From Clostridia bacterium (GTDB lineage Bacteria > Bacillota > Clostridia > Christensenellales > UBA1242): a stretch of 64,000 bases of DNA. The notes under the pieces were generated by a model. It was not told where the DNA came from. It made no database searches and saw only the letters and a list, made by a program, of their open reading frames with translations. The position numbers and the translations under genes were made by a program. Position 1 is the first letter of the stretch. The number at the start of each line of letters is the position of its first letter. This document shows, one piece after another, positions 55,534 through 64,000 of the stretch. Where the stretch lies: NCBI GenBank assembly GCA_017503005.1, contig JAFVTW010000007.1:1-64000 (forward strand), given 5' to 3'.

Positions 55534-55685
55534 AGTTATAATTAAATGACATTATTTTAAATTTTTCAATATCATACAAAAAATACAGAAGAAAATTTAT
55601 GACAAATCAAAAATATTTTGATAAATATTATTTTGTTTTTAATAAAATTAATATTGTATTATAATAAATGTACAAGGAAAATTCA

Positions 55686-56669
55686 ATGAGCAAACAATTA
55701 GCTATCAATAAAAAACTCAATAATATATCAGTGTCCGTTTCTCCTTTTGTAGAACTTTTGGCAGTAATTTATACACTAAGCAACTTTGGACTAAATGCTA
55801 CTAGAAAAAATGGTAAATATCTAGAGGACATAAATAATTTTTTTAATAAATTCAAATCTCACAAAGCAATCAAAAAATTTAAAGAATTGTTACAAATAAA
55901 TAGCTTTAAATACGATGCTCCTGTAGAACTGATACTAAATATTGAAACAGATTCAATACCAAGCGAAGAATTGTTGTCTAGAGCAAATTTAACTATAGAA
56001 AAATACAATTTGTTAAAAGAAGACATTTTAAACTTCTATAAAGAATCAAATTTTGAGAAGTTCTATGTAGACAACACTAAACTTTATCAAAACAATATAG
56101 ACACTTTTATATCCACAATAAAGAGTTATTCACCAGACAAATATTTATTTGATTTTTTAAATCTAAGCACAACCAACCTAAATATAGTGCTAATGCATGG
56201 TGTAACTACATCAAATTATGGATTAAATATAGATAATACCCTACACTGCATGGTAAGACCTTACAAATTATCTAGATTTAACAATATGGACTTTGCCTTT
56301 GACCTACCATATATCACCAGTCTAATTTTGCATGAATTTGGTCATTCGTTTATAAATCCTCTAACAGACAAATATCTAGAAGATGACAGGATAAATAAAA
56401 CCAAACTAAAAACTATAATGGAAAACCACTCCTATGGTGACCATTACAAGACTGCCATAAACGAAACTATAATTCGAGCCATAGAATGTAACTACATAAA
56501 AAATATGTTCCCTAACAACTACATAACTTTTAAACAAGATTATATAGAAGAAGGGTTTGATTTAATTGACGAATTATTAGAATTCTACAATAAATACACT
56601 AACGACAAAAAAGAAACAGAAACAATAGAAGATTATTACAAAAAGCTATTAGAAATATTTTACAAATAA
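55686..56669 (+). CDS. DUF4932-type zincin-like putative metalloprotease
   Basis: 327 residues from the ATG at 55686 (AAGGA upstream). SLILHEFGHSFINPL (about 216-230) is an HExxH zinc-protease motif of DUF4932 type; TAINETIIRAIECNY provides a likely downstream ligand Glu. No signal peptide, so cytosolic. Substrate unknown. Followed by its own terminator. Confidence 0.82.
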   Translation: MSKQLAINKKLNNISVSVSPFVELLAVIYTLSNFGLNATRKNGKYLEDINNFFNKFKSHKAIKKFKELLQINSFKYDAPVELILNIETDSIPSEELLSRANLTIEKYNLLKEDILNFYKESNFEKFYVDNTKLYQNNIDTFISTIKSYSPDKYLFDFLNLSTTNLNIVLMHGVTTSNYGLNIDNTLHCMVRPYKLSRFNNMDFAFDLPYITSLILHEFGHSFINPLTDKYLEDDRINKTKLKTIMENHSYGDHYKTAINETIIRAIECNYIKNMFPNNYITFKQDYIEEGFDLIDELLEFYNKYTNDKKETETIEDYYKKLLEIFYK

Positions 56670-56698
56670 AAAAGAGTGCAAATTACACTCTTTTTTTG
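56668..56698. terminator. Bidirectional terminator
   Basis: AAAAAAGAGTGCAAA / TTACACTCTTTTTTT stem between convergent genes. Confidence 0.88.
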
Positions 56699-56701
56699 TT
56701 T

Positions 56702-58174
56702 TTATAAATAAAAGAATACTATAGAACCTAATGCAAGTAAAATACTAAATATCATACTAATCATTTGTCCTACTGACTTGCTAGAGTCTAGATATGCCCT
56801 TATAGTCATAAATATAAAGAATCCAGCTAAAGCAAAAGGAAGAACTGTTTGGAATAGAATATTTATTAATATAAAGAAGAAATGAAACAATAAATGGAAT
56901 ATTCCTGTAATTATAGTAAGAATCAAATCAATTAATCCACAAACAATTACTAAAGCCAAAAGTGGTAACATTAGTATCAACCATATCAAGAATACAGAGT
57001 CTTGTATCGCTTCACTCAATCCCATAGCCCACTCAACTATAGAAAATGAACTGTATACTAGATTAACATCACCTAATCCAAAATTAAAGAAATCTACAAT
57101 CACTTCAAATACATGCAATAATCCCAGTGTTGCCATCACTCCAAATAGCAATAGACACATTCCAAACCAAAAACCTACTGCACTACCATCTTCACTATGA
57201 AAAATTGCTCTAAATCCACGACCTATACCCACACCTATGTAGCAAATACCAGACCATATCCAAGTAAAGAACTTACCCAATCCAAAACCAGCATTCTTTA
57301 TAAACCACCATATACCCTGACCAGCCTTTACAAATGGGAAAGCTAATACACTAAGGACTTTAGCAAAGAAATCACCTATAGATATATCTCTTTTAGGTTT
57401 GACAGGTTTAGATTCAACCTTTGGGGGTTGCAAATCAGGTTGAATTTTTTCCTCTTTTGGTTTTTCTAGTGGTTCAGGCTCCTTAGGAGTTGCATTCTTT
57501 TGAGCCTCAGTTTCCGCAGCAGATTCTATTAATCTCTTAGCAAAAGCTTCTGCTTCTGCCTGAAATGCACCCTCACCATCACCAAATACACCTTCATAAA
57601 AAATATCGTATACTTTAGCTTCTAAAGTATCATACCCAAAATCTCTCTTCTTGGTTTTGATAAACTTATCAAACACAGACACAAGTGCAAATGTACCTCT
57701 AGAAACACAATAATGTTCATAAAACACATGTTCTTTTTTATCTGCTTCTGGAGACTCTTCGGTTAGTTTAACTTTATTAGGATCTTTGTCTGGAAGTGTA
57801 GATAAATACTCTTTGTTTAAATCCTTCATCACTTTGACAACATTTCCTAATGTATCTATCATTTCCGGATTTTTCCATCTGTTAGGACTTACAGTTTTCC
57901 ATTTGTTAGTTTCGCCATACTTTCTTTGGAAAGCACCATCTTTACCAAAAAATGCATTGTAATATTTTTGAAAAGGTTCAGACTCATACTTAGAAGTTTG
58001 TACTAATTTCAGCAATGCAAAACCATCATCAAAATGTTTTATAGCATCATCAAAACCAACAGTCACTGTTTTTGATCCGGTTTCAAAGTTTGCACAAGTT
58101 GTAATAGTAAAAAATATTGCTGTAGACAAATGATAATAAGCATACAACTTGTCATACGATTTATTCTCAACCAT
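56702..58174 (-). CDS. Large membrane protein of unknown function
   Basis: 490 residues. Residues 1-210 are a soluble helical domain (FDDGFALLKLVQTSKYES, NRWKNPEMIDTLGNVVKVM). A Pro/Lys/Glu linker (about 222-262) follows. The last 220 residues carry about six transmembrane helices (ILSVLAFPFVKAGQGIWWF ... IRAYLDSSKSVGQMISMIF). No family recognised. Last gene of a four-gene group; AAGGGGA precedes the ATG and the preceding gene is 12 bases away. Confidence 0.7.
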   Translation of the reverse strand: MVENKSYDKLYAYYHLSTAIFFTITTCANFETGSKTVTVGFDDAIKHFDDGFALLKLVQTSKYESEPFQKYYNAFFGKDGAFQRKYGETNKWKTVSPNRWKNPEMIDTLGNVVKVMKDLNKEYLSTLPDKDPNKVKLTEESPEADKKEHVFYEHYCVSRGTFALVSVFDKFIKTKKRDFGYDTLEAKVYDIFYEGVFGDGEGAFQAEAEAFAKRLIESAAETEAQKNATPKEPEPLEKPKEEKIQPDLQPPKVESKPVKPKRDISIGDFFAKVLSVLAFPFVKAGQGIWWFIKNAGFGLGKFFTWIWSGICYIGVGIGRGFRAIFHSEDGSAVGFWFGMCLLLFGVMATLGLLHVFEVIVDFFNFGLGDVNLVYSSFSIVEWAMGLSEAIQDSVFLIWLILMLPLLALVIVCGLIDLILTIITGIFHLLFHFFFILINILFQTVLPFALAGFFIFMTIRAYLDSSKSVGQMISMIFSILLALGSIVFFYL

Positions 58175-58186
58175 TTATTATTCCCC

Positions 58187-59101
58187 TTATTTGTTTAGTA
58201 ATAAATTATTAAATTTATATATAGGTTCTATCAAAGTATCCATAATATATTTTTTGAAATAATTTCGCTCTATGCCTAAACACAATGATTCAAAATTAAA
58301 ATCAATACTACCTAATTCAACATCTAAATTTAATTTAACAAAATTTAAATCTTTTGCAAAAATATTCACTAATGAAATAACATCGGCAATATCTTTTTTG
58401 TTTTGTTTCGCATAATTGATAGAAGCTTCAATAGCATCTAAAAGTTCACTAACAGAAGTAGGTCTAATGTATGCAAAAGAAATTTGAGCAATTCCAAAAC
58501 CATAATTTAAAATTGCAGACACAAATTTTTCATAAGAATCTATTTCTTTAATCTTTGCATATTGAGGGTTTTCGATGTCATCTAGCACCAATGTAAATGG
58601 CAAAATTTTACCATTATTGCCCATTAATTTTAGGTCATCTAAAAACCAACGAGTACTCTTTTCAAACACATTTGGGTCATAGTCAGGATTGTCTTTTAGA
58701 TTGTAAGCATAATACAATCCACCAGCTATATAGTCTATTCTATCGTACCCACTAGACAGTAATTCACCCTCACTACTTACCAAATGTCTTTTGGCTGTAT
58801 CAACAGAATAAGCTACAACTACACCATCTACAAATTCATCATAAAAAATTAAATTTTTGTATTCTACTACATTTCCATCATTATCAACTATAGCATTAAA
58901 CACAACTTCCCTGCGAGAATACTTTTCACCAAATTCATCAATCTCATCAATATACTTATACTTTTTGACAATATGGCTACCACAATTTGACAATAATACA
59001 CAATCATACTCTGGCTTCACAACAAACTCACAAGTCCTAGTATTAAATATACCAAGTTTGTTTTCGCCCACAACTACTAATTCTTTGAAATTATTTTTCA
59101 T
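58187..59101 (-). CDS. WG-repeat-like protein
   Basis: 304 residues. The N-terminal half has WG/beta-propeller-like repeats (ENKLGIFNTRTCEFVVKPEY; GELLSSGYDRIDYIAGGLYY), where each unit reports a state then a residue pair ending in EYD or GYD. The C-terminal half is helical. No signal peptide. Function unknown; probably a scaffold for the neighbouring membrane protein. Confidence 0.65.
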   Translation of the reverse strand: MKNNFKELVVVGENKLGIFNTRTCEFVVKPEYDCVLLSNCGSHIVKKYKYIDEIDEFGEKYSRREVVFNAIVDNDGNVVEYKNLIFYDEFVDGVVVAYSVDTAKRHLVSSEGELLSSGYDRIDYIAGGLYYAYNLKDNPDYDPNVFEKSTRWFLDDLKLMGNNGKILPFTLVLDDIENPQYAKIKEIDSYEKFVSAILNYGFGIAQISFAYIRPTSVSELLDAIEASINYAKQNKKDIADVISLVNIFAKDLNFVKLNLDVELGSIDFNFESLCLGIERNYFKKYIMDTLIEPIYKFNNLLLNK

Positions 59102-59148
59102 AATTCACCCTACAAAATCGTTTATTTTTAAAATAATTTTTTTTAGAA

Positions 59149-59175
59149 AATAAAAGCACATTAAATTGTGCTTTT
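59149..59175 (-). terminator. Terminator after the 209-residue gene
   Basis: AAAAGCACA / TGTGCTTTT stem with an 8-base loop. It may divide the four-gene group into two units. Confidence 0.75.
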
Positions 59176-59803
59176 ACTCTTCATCTTGATACAATTCCAC
59201 TTCTGTTACTTTTTCATCATTGTATCTATAATACAAAATCTTTGGTTTTGACTTTCCAAGTATAGCTTCAATCTCGTTAAACAATTCTGCATTCTCTTCG
59301 TCCAAAATTGCTACAGGGTCTTCCGGTTTGTAATTTCGCATATAATATCTAATTATCTCTTCTGCTTCAAAACTTATCTTTGGATTTTCAGCACCAGGCA
59401 GCATTTCTCTAAATCCACCTTGCTTTAGCCCAGTAGCATATTGATAGCTAAACAGTTCACCATTTTGAATACAATGAACAGCATAAGCTAAATCATCACT
59501 GATTATCTCTACAGTTCCGCCATCATAACCATATGTAAAATGCGAATGTGACATACCAAAATTTAGTGTAAATTCACCACTAAGTAGACCACCTTCTTCG
59601 TCAACACCATACTCTTCAACATCTATATAAATATTGTATGGACTCTCAATATCTCCTTTAGCAATTTCTGACACTACAACAATAAATGGATTTGTTTTAC
59701 CTAAAATAATTTTGTCATACAAACCTGTAATATTATATTCCTTTAGAGCACTATACAACACTTGTGCACTCTTTGATGATTCTTTGATTTCTTGTTCTGT
59801 CAT
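59174..59803 (-). CDS. Hypothetical acidic protein
   Basis: 209 residues, pI low, with no membrane segment. Features: YNIYIDVEEYGVDEEGGLLSGE, FGMSHSHFTYGYDGG and a FREMLPGAENPKISFEAEEI segment. No family recognised. It starts 5 bases after the Sel1 gene, so the two are probably co-transcribed. Confidence 0.65.
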   Translation of the reverse strand: MTEQEIKESSKSAQVLYSALKEYNITGLYDKIILGKTNPFIVVVSEIAKGDIESPYNIYIDVEEYGVDEEGGLLSGEFTLNFGMSHSHFTYGYDGGTVEIISDDLAYAVHCIQNGELFSYQYATGLKQGGFREMLPGAENPKISFEAEEIIRYYMRNYKPEDPVAILDEENAELFNEIEAILGKSKPKILYYRYNDEKVTEVELYQDEE

Positions 59804-59808
59804 ATACC

Positions 59809-60894
59809 TTAATCTTCCTTAAATTGTCCTTCGTATCTTTTGATAACTTGTTTGTATCTAGTAGGCATATCTGATGGCACTTCGTATGTAATAGTAAATA
59901 ATTTTTTACCATTACCAAAGTCTGAGTTATCTTTTCTTGTATCGAATTTTCTATTTTCTACTTTTACTGCTTGCAACCCACAATATGAGCAACGGAATAA
60001 TTTTTTGTTAGTTTCTCCTTCACGGCTTGCTCTAGTCATGATATCACTAACCGATTCTAATATTGACCCTGGATTGTATATAGTAATATATTTTTCAAAT
60101 AAATCACCCTCTAACCCACTTGTTATATACAACATATCGTGATTACAACTAGGACAAGTATATAATGTATGTTTCTCGTTGAATCGACCAAGTGGAGTAT
60201 TTGTGTATGTAAATGTTTCTTTTACAGTAGGTTTCTTTTTATCTTCTTCAGCAAACGGATTGCTAGAACTTACCTCTCTAACACTTTTAGCTGTTGTTTT
60301 TGACTTAGGTTTATTTTTATCTGCTTCTTTTTGTTTAAGAGAAGCTAATCTATTAGACCAAAATTCAGCATACCCTTTGTCCACCTTACAACCATATCCA
60401 TTTTCGTAACATTCTATCATTTTAGCAACTGCATCCATATTGTTTGCACAAGCTGCATTAAAGAAACACTTCAAAGCTTTCTTTTGGTCTACAGGAATCC
60501 CCTCGCCATTGAAGTACATCATACCTGCTTTATAGCATTCGTTAGATCTACCAATGCCACATTTAGAATATTTAACTAAATTCTTAACTTTTGTAGCAGC
60601 TATTTTGCTTTTAGTTTTTTCATCTAAAACATAATCTTTATATTCAACTGCAAGAGCCTCATACTTTGCCGCCTTAGTTGCATCTTTTTTTAGTCCGTTA
60701 GAACCAGATTTATATATATCTGCTAATTGCTTACAAGCATTAGCATTACACATCTTAGCAGCCTTTTCAAAGCATTTTATGGCTGTTTTTATATCTTTAT
60801 CTACTTTATCACCACGAAGGTATGCTACACCTAATTTGTACATAGCATCGCCATCTACCTTGTATGTTAATTTTAATTCGCTAATTCTATCCAT
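59809..60894 (-). CDS. Sel1-repeat protein with C-terminal zinc ribbon
   Basis: 361 residues from the ATG at 60894 (AAGGGGA upstream). Sel1-like repeats lie at about 14-60 (MYKLGVAYLRGDKVDKDIKTAIKCFEKAA), 110-160 (CYKAGMMYFNGEGIP) and after it (YENGYGCKVDKGYAEFW). A linker leads to a zinc-ribbon-like part with YTCPSCNHDML (about 240) and FRCSYCGLQAV (about 290). Sel1 repeats scaffold protein complexes; the Cys pairs suggest a metal site. First gene of the group. Confidence 0.8.
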   Translation of the reverse strand: MDRISELKLTYKVDGDAMYKLGVAYLRGDKVDKDIKTAIKCFEKAAKMCNANACKQLADIYKSGSNGLKKDATKAAKYEALAVEYKDYVLDEKTKSKIAATKVKNLVKYSKCGIGRSNECYKAGMMYFNGEGIPVDQKKALKCFFNAACANNMDAVAKMIECYENGYGCKVDKGYAEFWSNRLASLKQKEADKNKPKSKTTAKSVREVSSSNPFAEEDKKKPTVKETFTYTNTPLGRFNEKHTLYTCPSCNHDMLYITSGLEGDLFEKYITIYNPGSILESVSDIMTRASREGETNKKLFRCSYCGLQAVKVENRKFDTRKDNSDFGNGKKLFTITYEVPSDMPTRYKQVIKRYEGQFKED

Positions 60895-60979
60895 AATTCC
60901 CCTTGCAAATGTCAACTTGCAATTTAATTATATCATATATTTTGTTTTTATTAATTAAAAATGACCATATTTAAACAAA

Positions 60980-61011
60980 AAAACATACAACACTGCTGTT
61001 GTATGTTTTTA
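60980..61011 (-). terminator. Terminator of the repeat lipoprotein gene
   Basis: AAAACATACAACA / TGTTGTATGTTTT stem, short GC loop. Confidence 0.9.
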
Positions 61012-61016
61012 ATAAA

Positions 61017-63548
61017 CTATTCAGTTTCTTCTGGCAACAAAAATTTCTCGTAATAACTACCCAATTTTGCTAGATATGTTTGCTCTTTGCCTTGTGGCAC
61101 ATTTACATCTTCTAGCAATGATACTGCCTTAATCCACTTATCTTCCATTTCTGGTGGAGTAGTACCTAGGAAGTTGATAGTCTTTACAAGTGGTTGAAAA
61201 CCACCAGATGCATAGCCAAACAAGTTTGCTGGAAGTGTTTGAACAGTAGCACCTATGTTGACAGTAATATGTTTAGCACCATCAGGATATTTATATCCCG
61301 GTGCTTGAGCAGTTAGAGAATATGCTCCACAATGTTCAAAAATATAATAGTGTGAAGATGAAGAATAAAATTTTAGCTTACAATTTTTAGCATTATAATT
61401 AAGAACCTTTAATCTAAGCACATCAGCAAATGCACAAGATTCCATAAGTTCTACGGTAGATGGAATAGTGATAGATTCTAACAATGTACAATCAGCAAAT
61501 GCAAATTTCTTGATTTTCTTTACACCTTCAGAGATAACTAGATTTGTTACTCTTTCGCCATTTTGGTAGAAACCATTAGCCCAATTAAATGGCACTGCCC
61601 ATGGGTCTGCTATATCTACACCACACCAAGCATCAGTATCTTCAATTTCTACATATTTTAATTTTCTACAATCATTAAATGCACCTGTGTCGATGGTTTT
61701 TAATGATTTTGGCAAACTAATCCTTGCTAGGCTAGCACATTGAGCAAAACAATGCTCACCTATTTTAACTAAATTTTTAGGAATATCAATTGTTGTAATA
61801 CCAGTACCATACAATGCATATGGACCAAACTCAGTAAATTCAGTAGAATCTTCAAATGTAAATGATGTCAAAGATTCACATTGTGCAAATGCATATTCCG
61901 GCAATTTTGTAACACCTTTAGGCAAATTTATACTTCTTAGTGCAAAACAGCGATTGAATGCCAAATCATGAATTGTATGAAGTTTTGAACCTTCAGCAAA
62001 TTCTACAGTGGTAAGCTTGTCACTATTGCCAAAGCACCATCTGCCTATAACCTCAATATTTGCAGAAATTTTTACTCTTTCTATATCTGTCATATAGAAA
62101 GCACCGTCATACACTTTAACATAATGTTCGTCATATGTTACACCAACAAGCTCTTTTACCGGCAACTCATTGTATGTATCAGGAATCAAAATATTTTTAG
62201 AAGTGCACTCTCCCAAACCTACAACAATATAATATGTTTCATCTTCTGACAACACAAATTCTAGATTACTTTCATACACTGTTGGTGTAAATTGAGCATA
62301 AACCATTACATCTTCAGTCAACTCTAAATTTGTATAATAATCAGCTGTCAATTCATTTAAGAATGTCTCATCATCAAAGAACCAGCCAGCAAATGTATAT
62401 TCTTCTTTTTCTGGATTTGTAGGAAGTTTGATAGTATCATTACCAGCAGTTTTTACCGTGTCGTATGGTTGTCCATCAACCATAAAGCTAATTATATGTC
62501 CTTCGTTTGGCACAATCTCTTTTTCTTCAAATCTAGCATATACAGTTTTATCTTCTAATAGAGATATCATTTCTAACGAAGTAGAATCAAATACCACTTC
62601 CATAGTATCATCATTTTCTTTTGACACATCAATAATTTCGTACCATTCTACAAAATTATAGCCTTCTTTTTCAGGATTTTCTGGCATAGATAGTGTCTCG
62701 TGACCAGATGTTTCTATTGTGTAATATATTGTATCGTCCACCATAAAATTGATTAAGAACTTTTCTGGTTCTGGGACCATATATCTAGCATATACTGTAA
62801 CATTGTCCGTCAAATACTTAGTAGAATATGTAAATGCATCAAACTCTTCTTTCCAAGTACCTTTATCAAAAAACCAACCCACAAATATATAATCTTCATT
62901 TTCATGTTTTGGGTCTGGTGGAATTTGGGCTAAAGCAGTATTCCCTGCAGTTTCAAGTGCCGAATAATACTCATCTTCCACCATAAAAGTAATCTTGTAT
63001 ACTGTTCCATCAATATGTGCAAATTTTGCATATACTGAAATGTCTGTAGCTAATTTTTTGTTAGCATAAGCATCAGTAGTAAATGGCTCTGTAAAGTCTT
63101 CGTCAAAATACCAACCTTCAAAGGTATAATTCTTTTTGGTAGGATTAGACGGTGCAGTAAGCATTTCATTTCCTGCTGTTTTGATAGTCGCATGCAAATT
63201 ACCATTTGCATAGAAATTGATATTGTAATTTATTCTGTTTTGTCTAAACTTAGCATACACATTTATATCTTTTGTAATAGGCTTAGACACAAATGTATCT
63301 TCGGTAAGCTTATCTATCCAAGTGTTTTCGTCAAAAAACCACCCCTCGAAAGAATATCCTGTTCGAGTAGGATTGGTAGGCAAGATTAGCTTCTTATTGC
63401 CTGTAGACCTAAGAGAATGATATGCTTCGCCATTGACATAAAATGTAACTTTGAAGTCAGTATTAGGATTCTCCTGCTTGCCACAACCAGCAAAGAAGCC
63501 AAATGCAAACACAAATATTAATAGTATTGACAAAAAATTTCTTTTCAT
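61017..63548 (-). CDS. Surface lipoprotein with five InlB/Flg_new repeats and BspA-type LRR domain
   Basis: 843 residues. A lipobox signal peptide (FGFFAGCGK, Cys-22) anchors it outside the membrane. Five repeats of about 70-80 residues follow (FYVNGEAYHSLRSTGN...GYSFEGWFFDE, then similar units ending VYAKF/VYARF). From about residue 440 a leucine-rich LRR_5 domain follows (DIERVKISANIEVIGRWCF; ITTIDIPKNLVKIGEHCF). Probably host- or glycan-binding, as in gut Firmicutes. GAGGAAAAAG precedes the ATG. Confidence 0.93.
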   Translation of the reverse strand: MKRNFLSILLIFVFAFGFFAGCGKQENPNTDFKVTFYVNGEAYHSLRSTGNKKLILPTNPTRTGYSFEGWFFDENTWIDKLTEDTFVSKPITKDINVYAKFRQNRINYNINFYANGNLHATIKTAGNEMLTAPSNPTKKNYTFEGWYFDEDFTEPFTTDAYANKKLATDISVYAKFAHIDGTVYKITFMVEDEYYSALETAGNTALAQIPPDPKHENEDYIFVGWFFDKGTWKEEFDAFTYSTKYLTDNVTVYARYMVPEPEKFLINFMVDDTIYYTIETSGHETLSMPENPEKEGYNFVEWYEIIDVSKENDDTMEVVFDSTSLEMISLLEDKTVYARFEEKEIVPNEGHIISFMVDGQPYDTVKTAGNDTIKLPTNPEKEEYTFAGWFFDDETFLNELTADYYTNLELTEDVMVYAQFTPTVYESNLEFVLSEDETYYIVVGLGECTSKNILIPDTYNELPVKELVGVTYDEHYVKVYDGAFYMTDIERVKISANIEVIGRWCFGNSDKLTTVEFAEGSKLHTIHDLAFNRCFALRSINLPKGVTKLPEYAFAQCESLTSFTFEDSTEFTEFGPYALYGTGITTIDIPKNLVKIGEHCFAQCASLARISLPKSLKTIDTGAFNDCRKLKYVEIEDTDAWCGVDIADPWAVPFNWANGFYQNGERVTNLVISEGVKKIKKFAFADCTLLESITIPSTVELMESCAFADVLRLKVLNYNAKNCKLKFYSSSSHYYIFEHCGAYSLTAQAPGYKYPDGAKHITVNIGATVQTLPANLFGYASGGFQPLVKTINFLGTTPPEMEDKWIKAVSLLEDVNVPQGKEQTYLAKLGSYYEKFLLPEETE

Positions 63549-63609
63549 TTAATCTTTTTCCTCAAAGTTATTTTAGCACAAAAAAAAATTTTTACATATT
63601 ATAATTACA

Positions 63610-63641
63610 AAAAAAGCAAACAATTAAATTGTTTGCTTAAT
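63610..63641 (-). terminator. Terminator of the right-edge membrane protein gene
   Basis: AAGCAAACAATT / AATTGTTTGCTT stem with T-run on the minus strand. Confidence 0.9.
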
Positions 63642-63643
63642 TT

Positions 63644-64000
63644 TTATTCTGTTTTTGTTGTTTTTGTAGATTTAGCTCTAGTTTTCTTTGGCTTTTCTAT
63701 AGTTTCTTCTTTAACTTCTGCCACAGGCTCTACTACAGGTTCTACGACCACATCTCCTGCTACAGCGAGTGATTTTTTTGACCTAATATCCTTAATTAAC
63801 CATGGTAGATATGCCACTACGAACAGTGCAGCTATAGCTAAAGCCATTACTATTACTCTAACCACATAGTTCTTTGGCAGAATATCTAGAATACTAGCCG
63901 CATCTTCTGTCATGGCCATAAATAGATAATTTGCACCAGGCAGCATGTTATTTGCAATAATTGCCACGACACCTAACACAACCAATGCACAGAAAGATTT
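63644..64000 (-). CDS. YwaF-like membrane protein, partial (N-terminus off window)
   Basis: The frame is open to base 64000, so only the C-terminal 118 residues are seen. LPGANYLFMAMTEDAASILDIL parallels the FPGADYMYMV segment of the YwaF/TIGR02206 protein at 54355-55107, and a transmembrane helix (VIVMALAIAALFVVAYLPWLI) follows. The tail is charged and Val/Glu/Lys-rich (VVVEPVVEPVAEVKEE, KPKKTRAKSTKTTK), like the PlsY tail at 40560. Assignment to YwaF is from this one segment. Confidence 0.55.
   Translation of the reverse strand, partial: KSFCALVVLGVVAIIANNMLPGANYLFMAMTEDAASILDILPKNYVVRVIVMALAIAALFVVAYLPWLIKDIRSKKSLAVAGDVVVEPVVEPVAEVKEETIEKPKKTRAKSTKTTKTE

Overview
The window is AT-rich (about 30% GC by eye), with GGAGG-type ribosome sites and most genes on the minus strand. 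Gene order and content point to a low-GC Firmicute of the Clostridia grade, probably an uncultured gut-type lineage. Endospore genes are present (yqfC, yqfD, spoIVA, spoIIP, ylmC/ymxH, a SleL-type spore-cortex hydrolase), as are pyruvate phosphate dikinase and surface proteins built from Gly-rich, InlB/Flg_new and BspA-type leucine-rich repeats. The assignment rests on families and synteny; no rRNA is present.

Layout. 1-2184: the N-terminal 728 residues of a secreted Gly-rich GLUG-type protein that runs off the left edge, followed by 1.2 kb of gene-free AT-rich DNA. 3.4-11.7 kb: zinc-ribbon protein, trmK, sigA and dnaG, then ppdK, then recO and a 39-codon yqzL gene. 11.7-17 kb: a ybeY-era gene fusion, yqfD, yqfC, an unknown membrane-anchored protein, floA and nfeD, in the usual Firmicute order but without phoH, cdd or dgkA. 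17-20.4 kb: candidate small RNA, NYN-domain protein, OGG-type glycosylase, and rpmA-prp-rplU with a leader. 20.5-27.2 kb: small helical protein, padR-DUF1700-DUF4097, Smr-like protein, rsmD, alr, a methyltransferase, dUTPase and deoC. 27.3-28.9 kb: tRNA-Lys, a CDF cation transporter and a decayed tRNA copy. 29-38 kb: pdp-deoB-deoD, which with deoC form a nucleoside salvage set, a GNAT protein, a WYL regulator with two small genes, two tandem HAD phosphatases and a DUF2804 protein. 38-46 kb: AlkD-like protein, spoIVA, plsY, frameshifted der, spoIIP, ylmC, nrdR and an HD protein. 46-53 kb: DUF1538 membrane protein with two PII-type proteins, SleL, an unknown protein, aconitase X (large subunit broken by a stop) and a flavodoxin-like protein. 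53.2-56.7 kb: structured RNA, tRNA-Ala and tRNA-Ile, flavodoxin-rubredoxin, a YwaF membrane protein between two 47-bp repeats, one or two candidate non-coding RNAs and a DUF4932 protein. 56.7-64 kb: a Sel1/WG/membrane gene group of unknown role, a repeat lipoprotein and a partial YwaF-like membrane protein.

Points most worth attention: the ybeY-era fusion that keeps an internal ribosome site for era; the DUF1538-PII-PII module; three or four unassigned RNA candidates whose 5' ends coincide with predicted promoters; two interrupted genes (der frameshift, acnX nonsense codon); a same-strand family of short intergenic repeats containing TTTGCATAG; and segmental duplications around tRNA-Lys and the rubredoxin gene.
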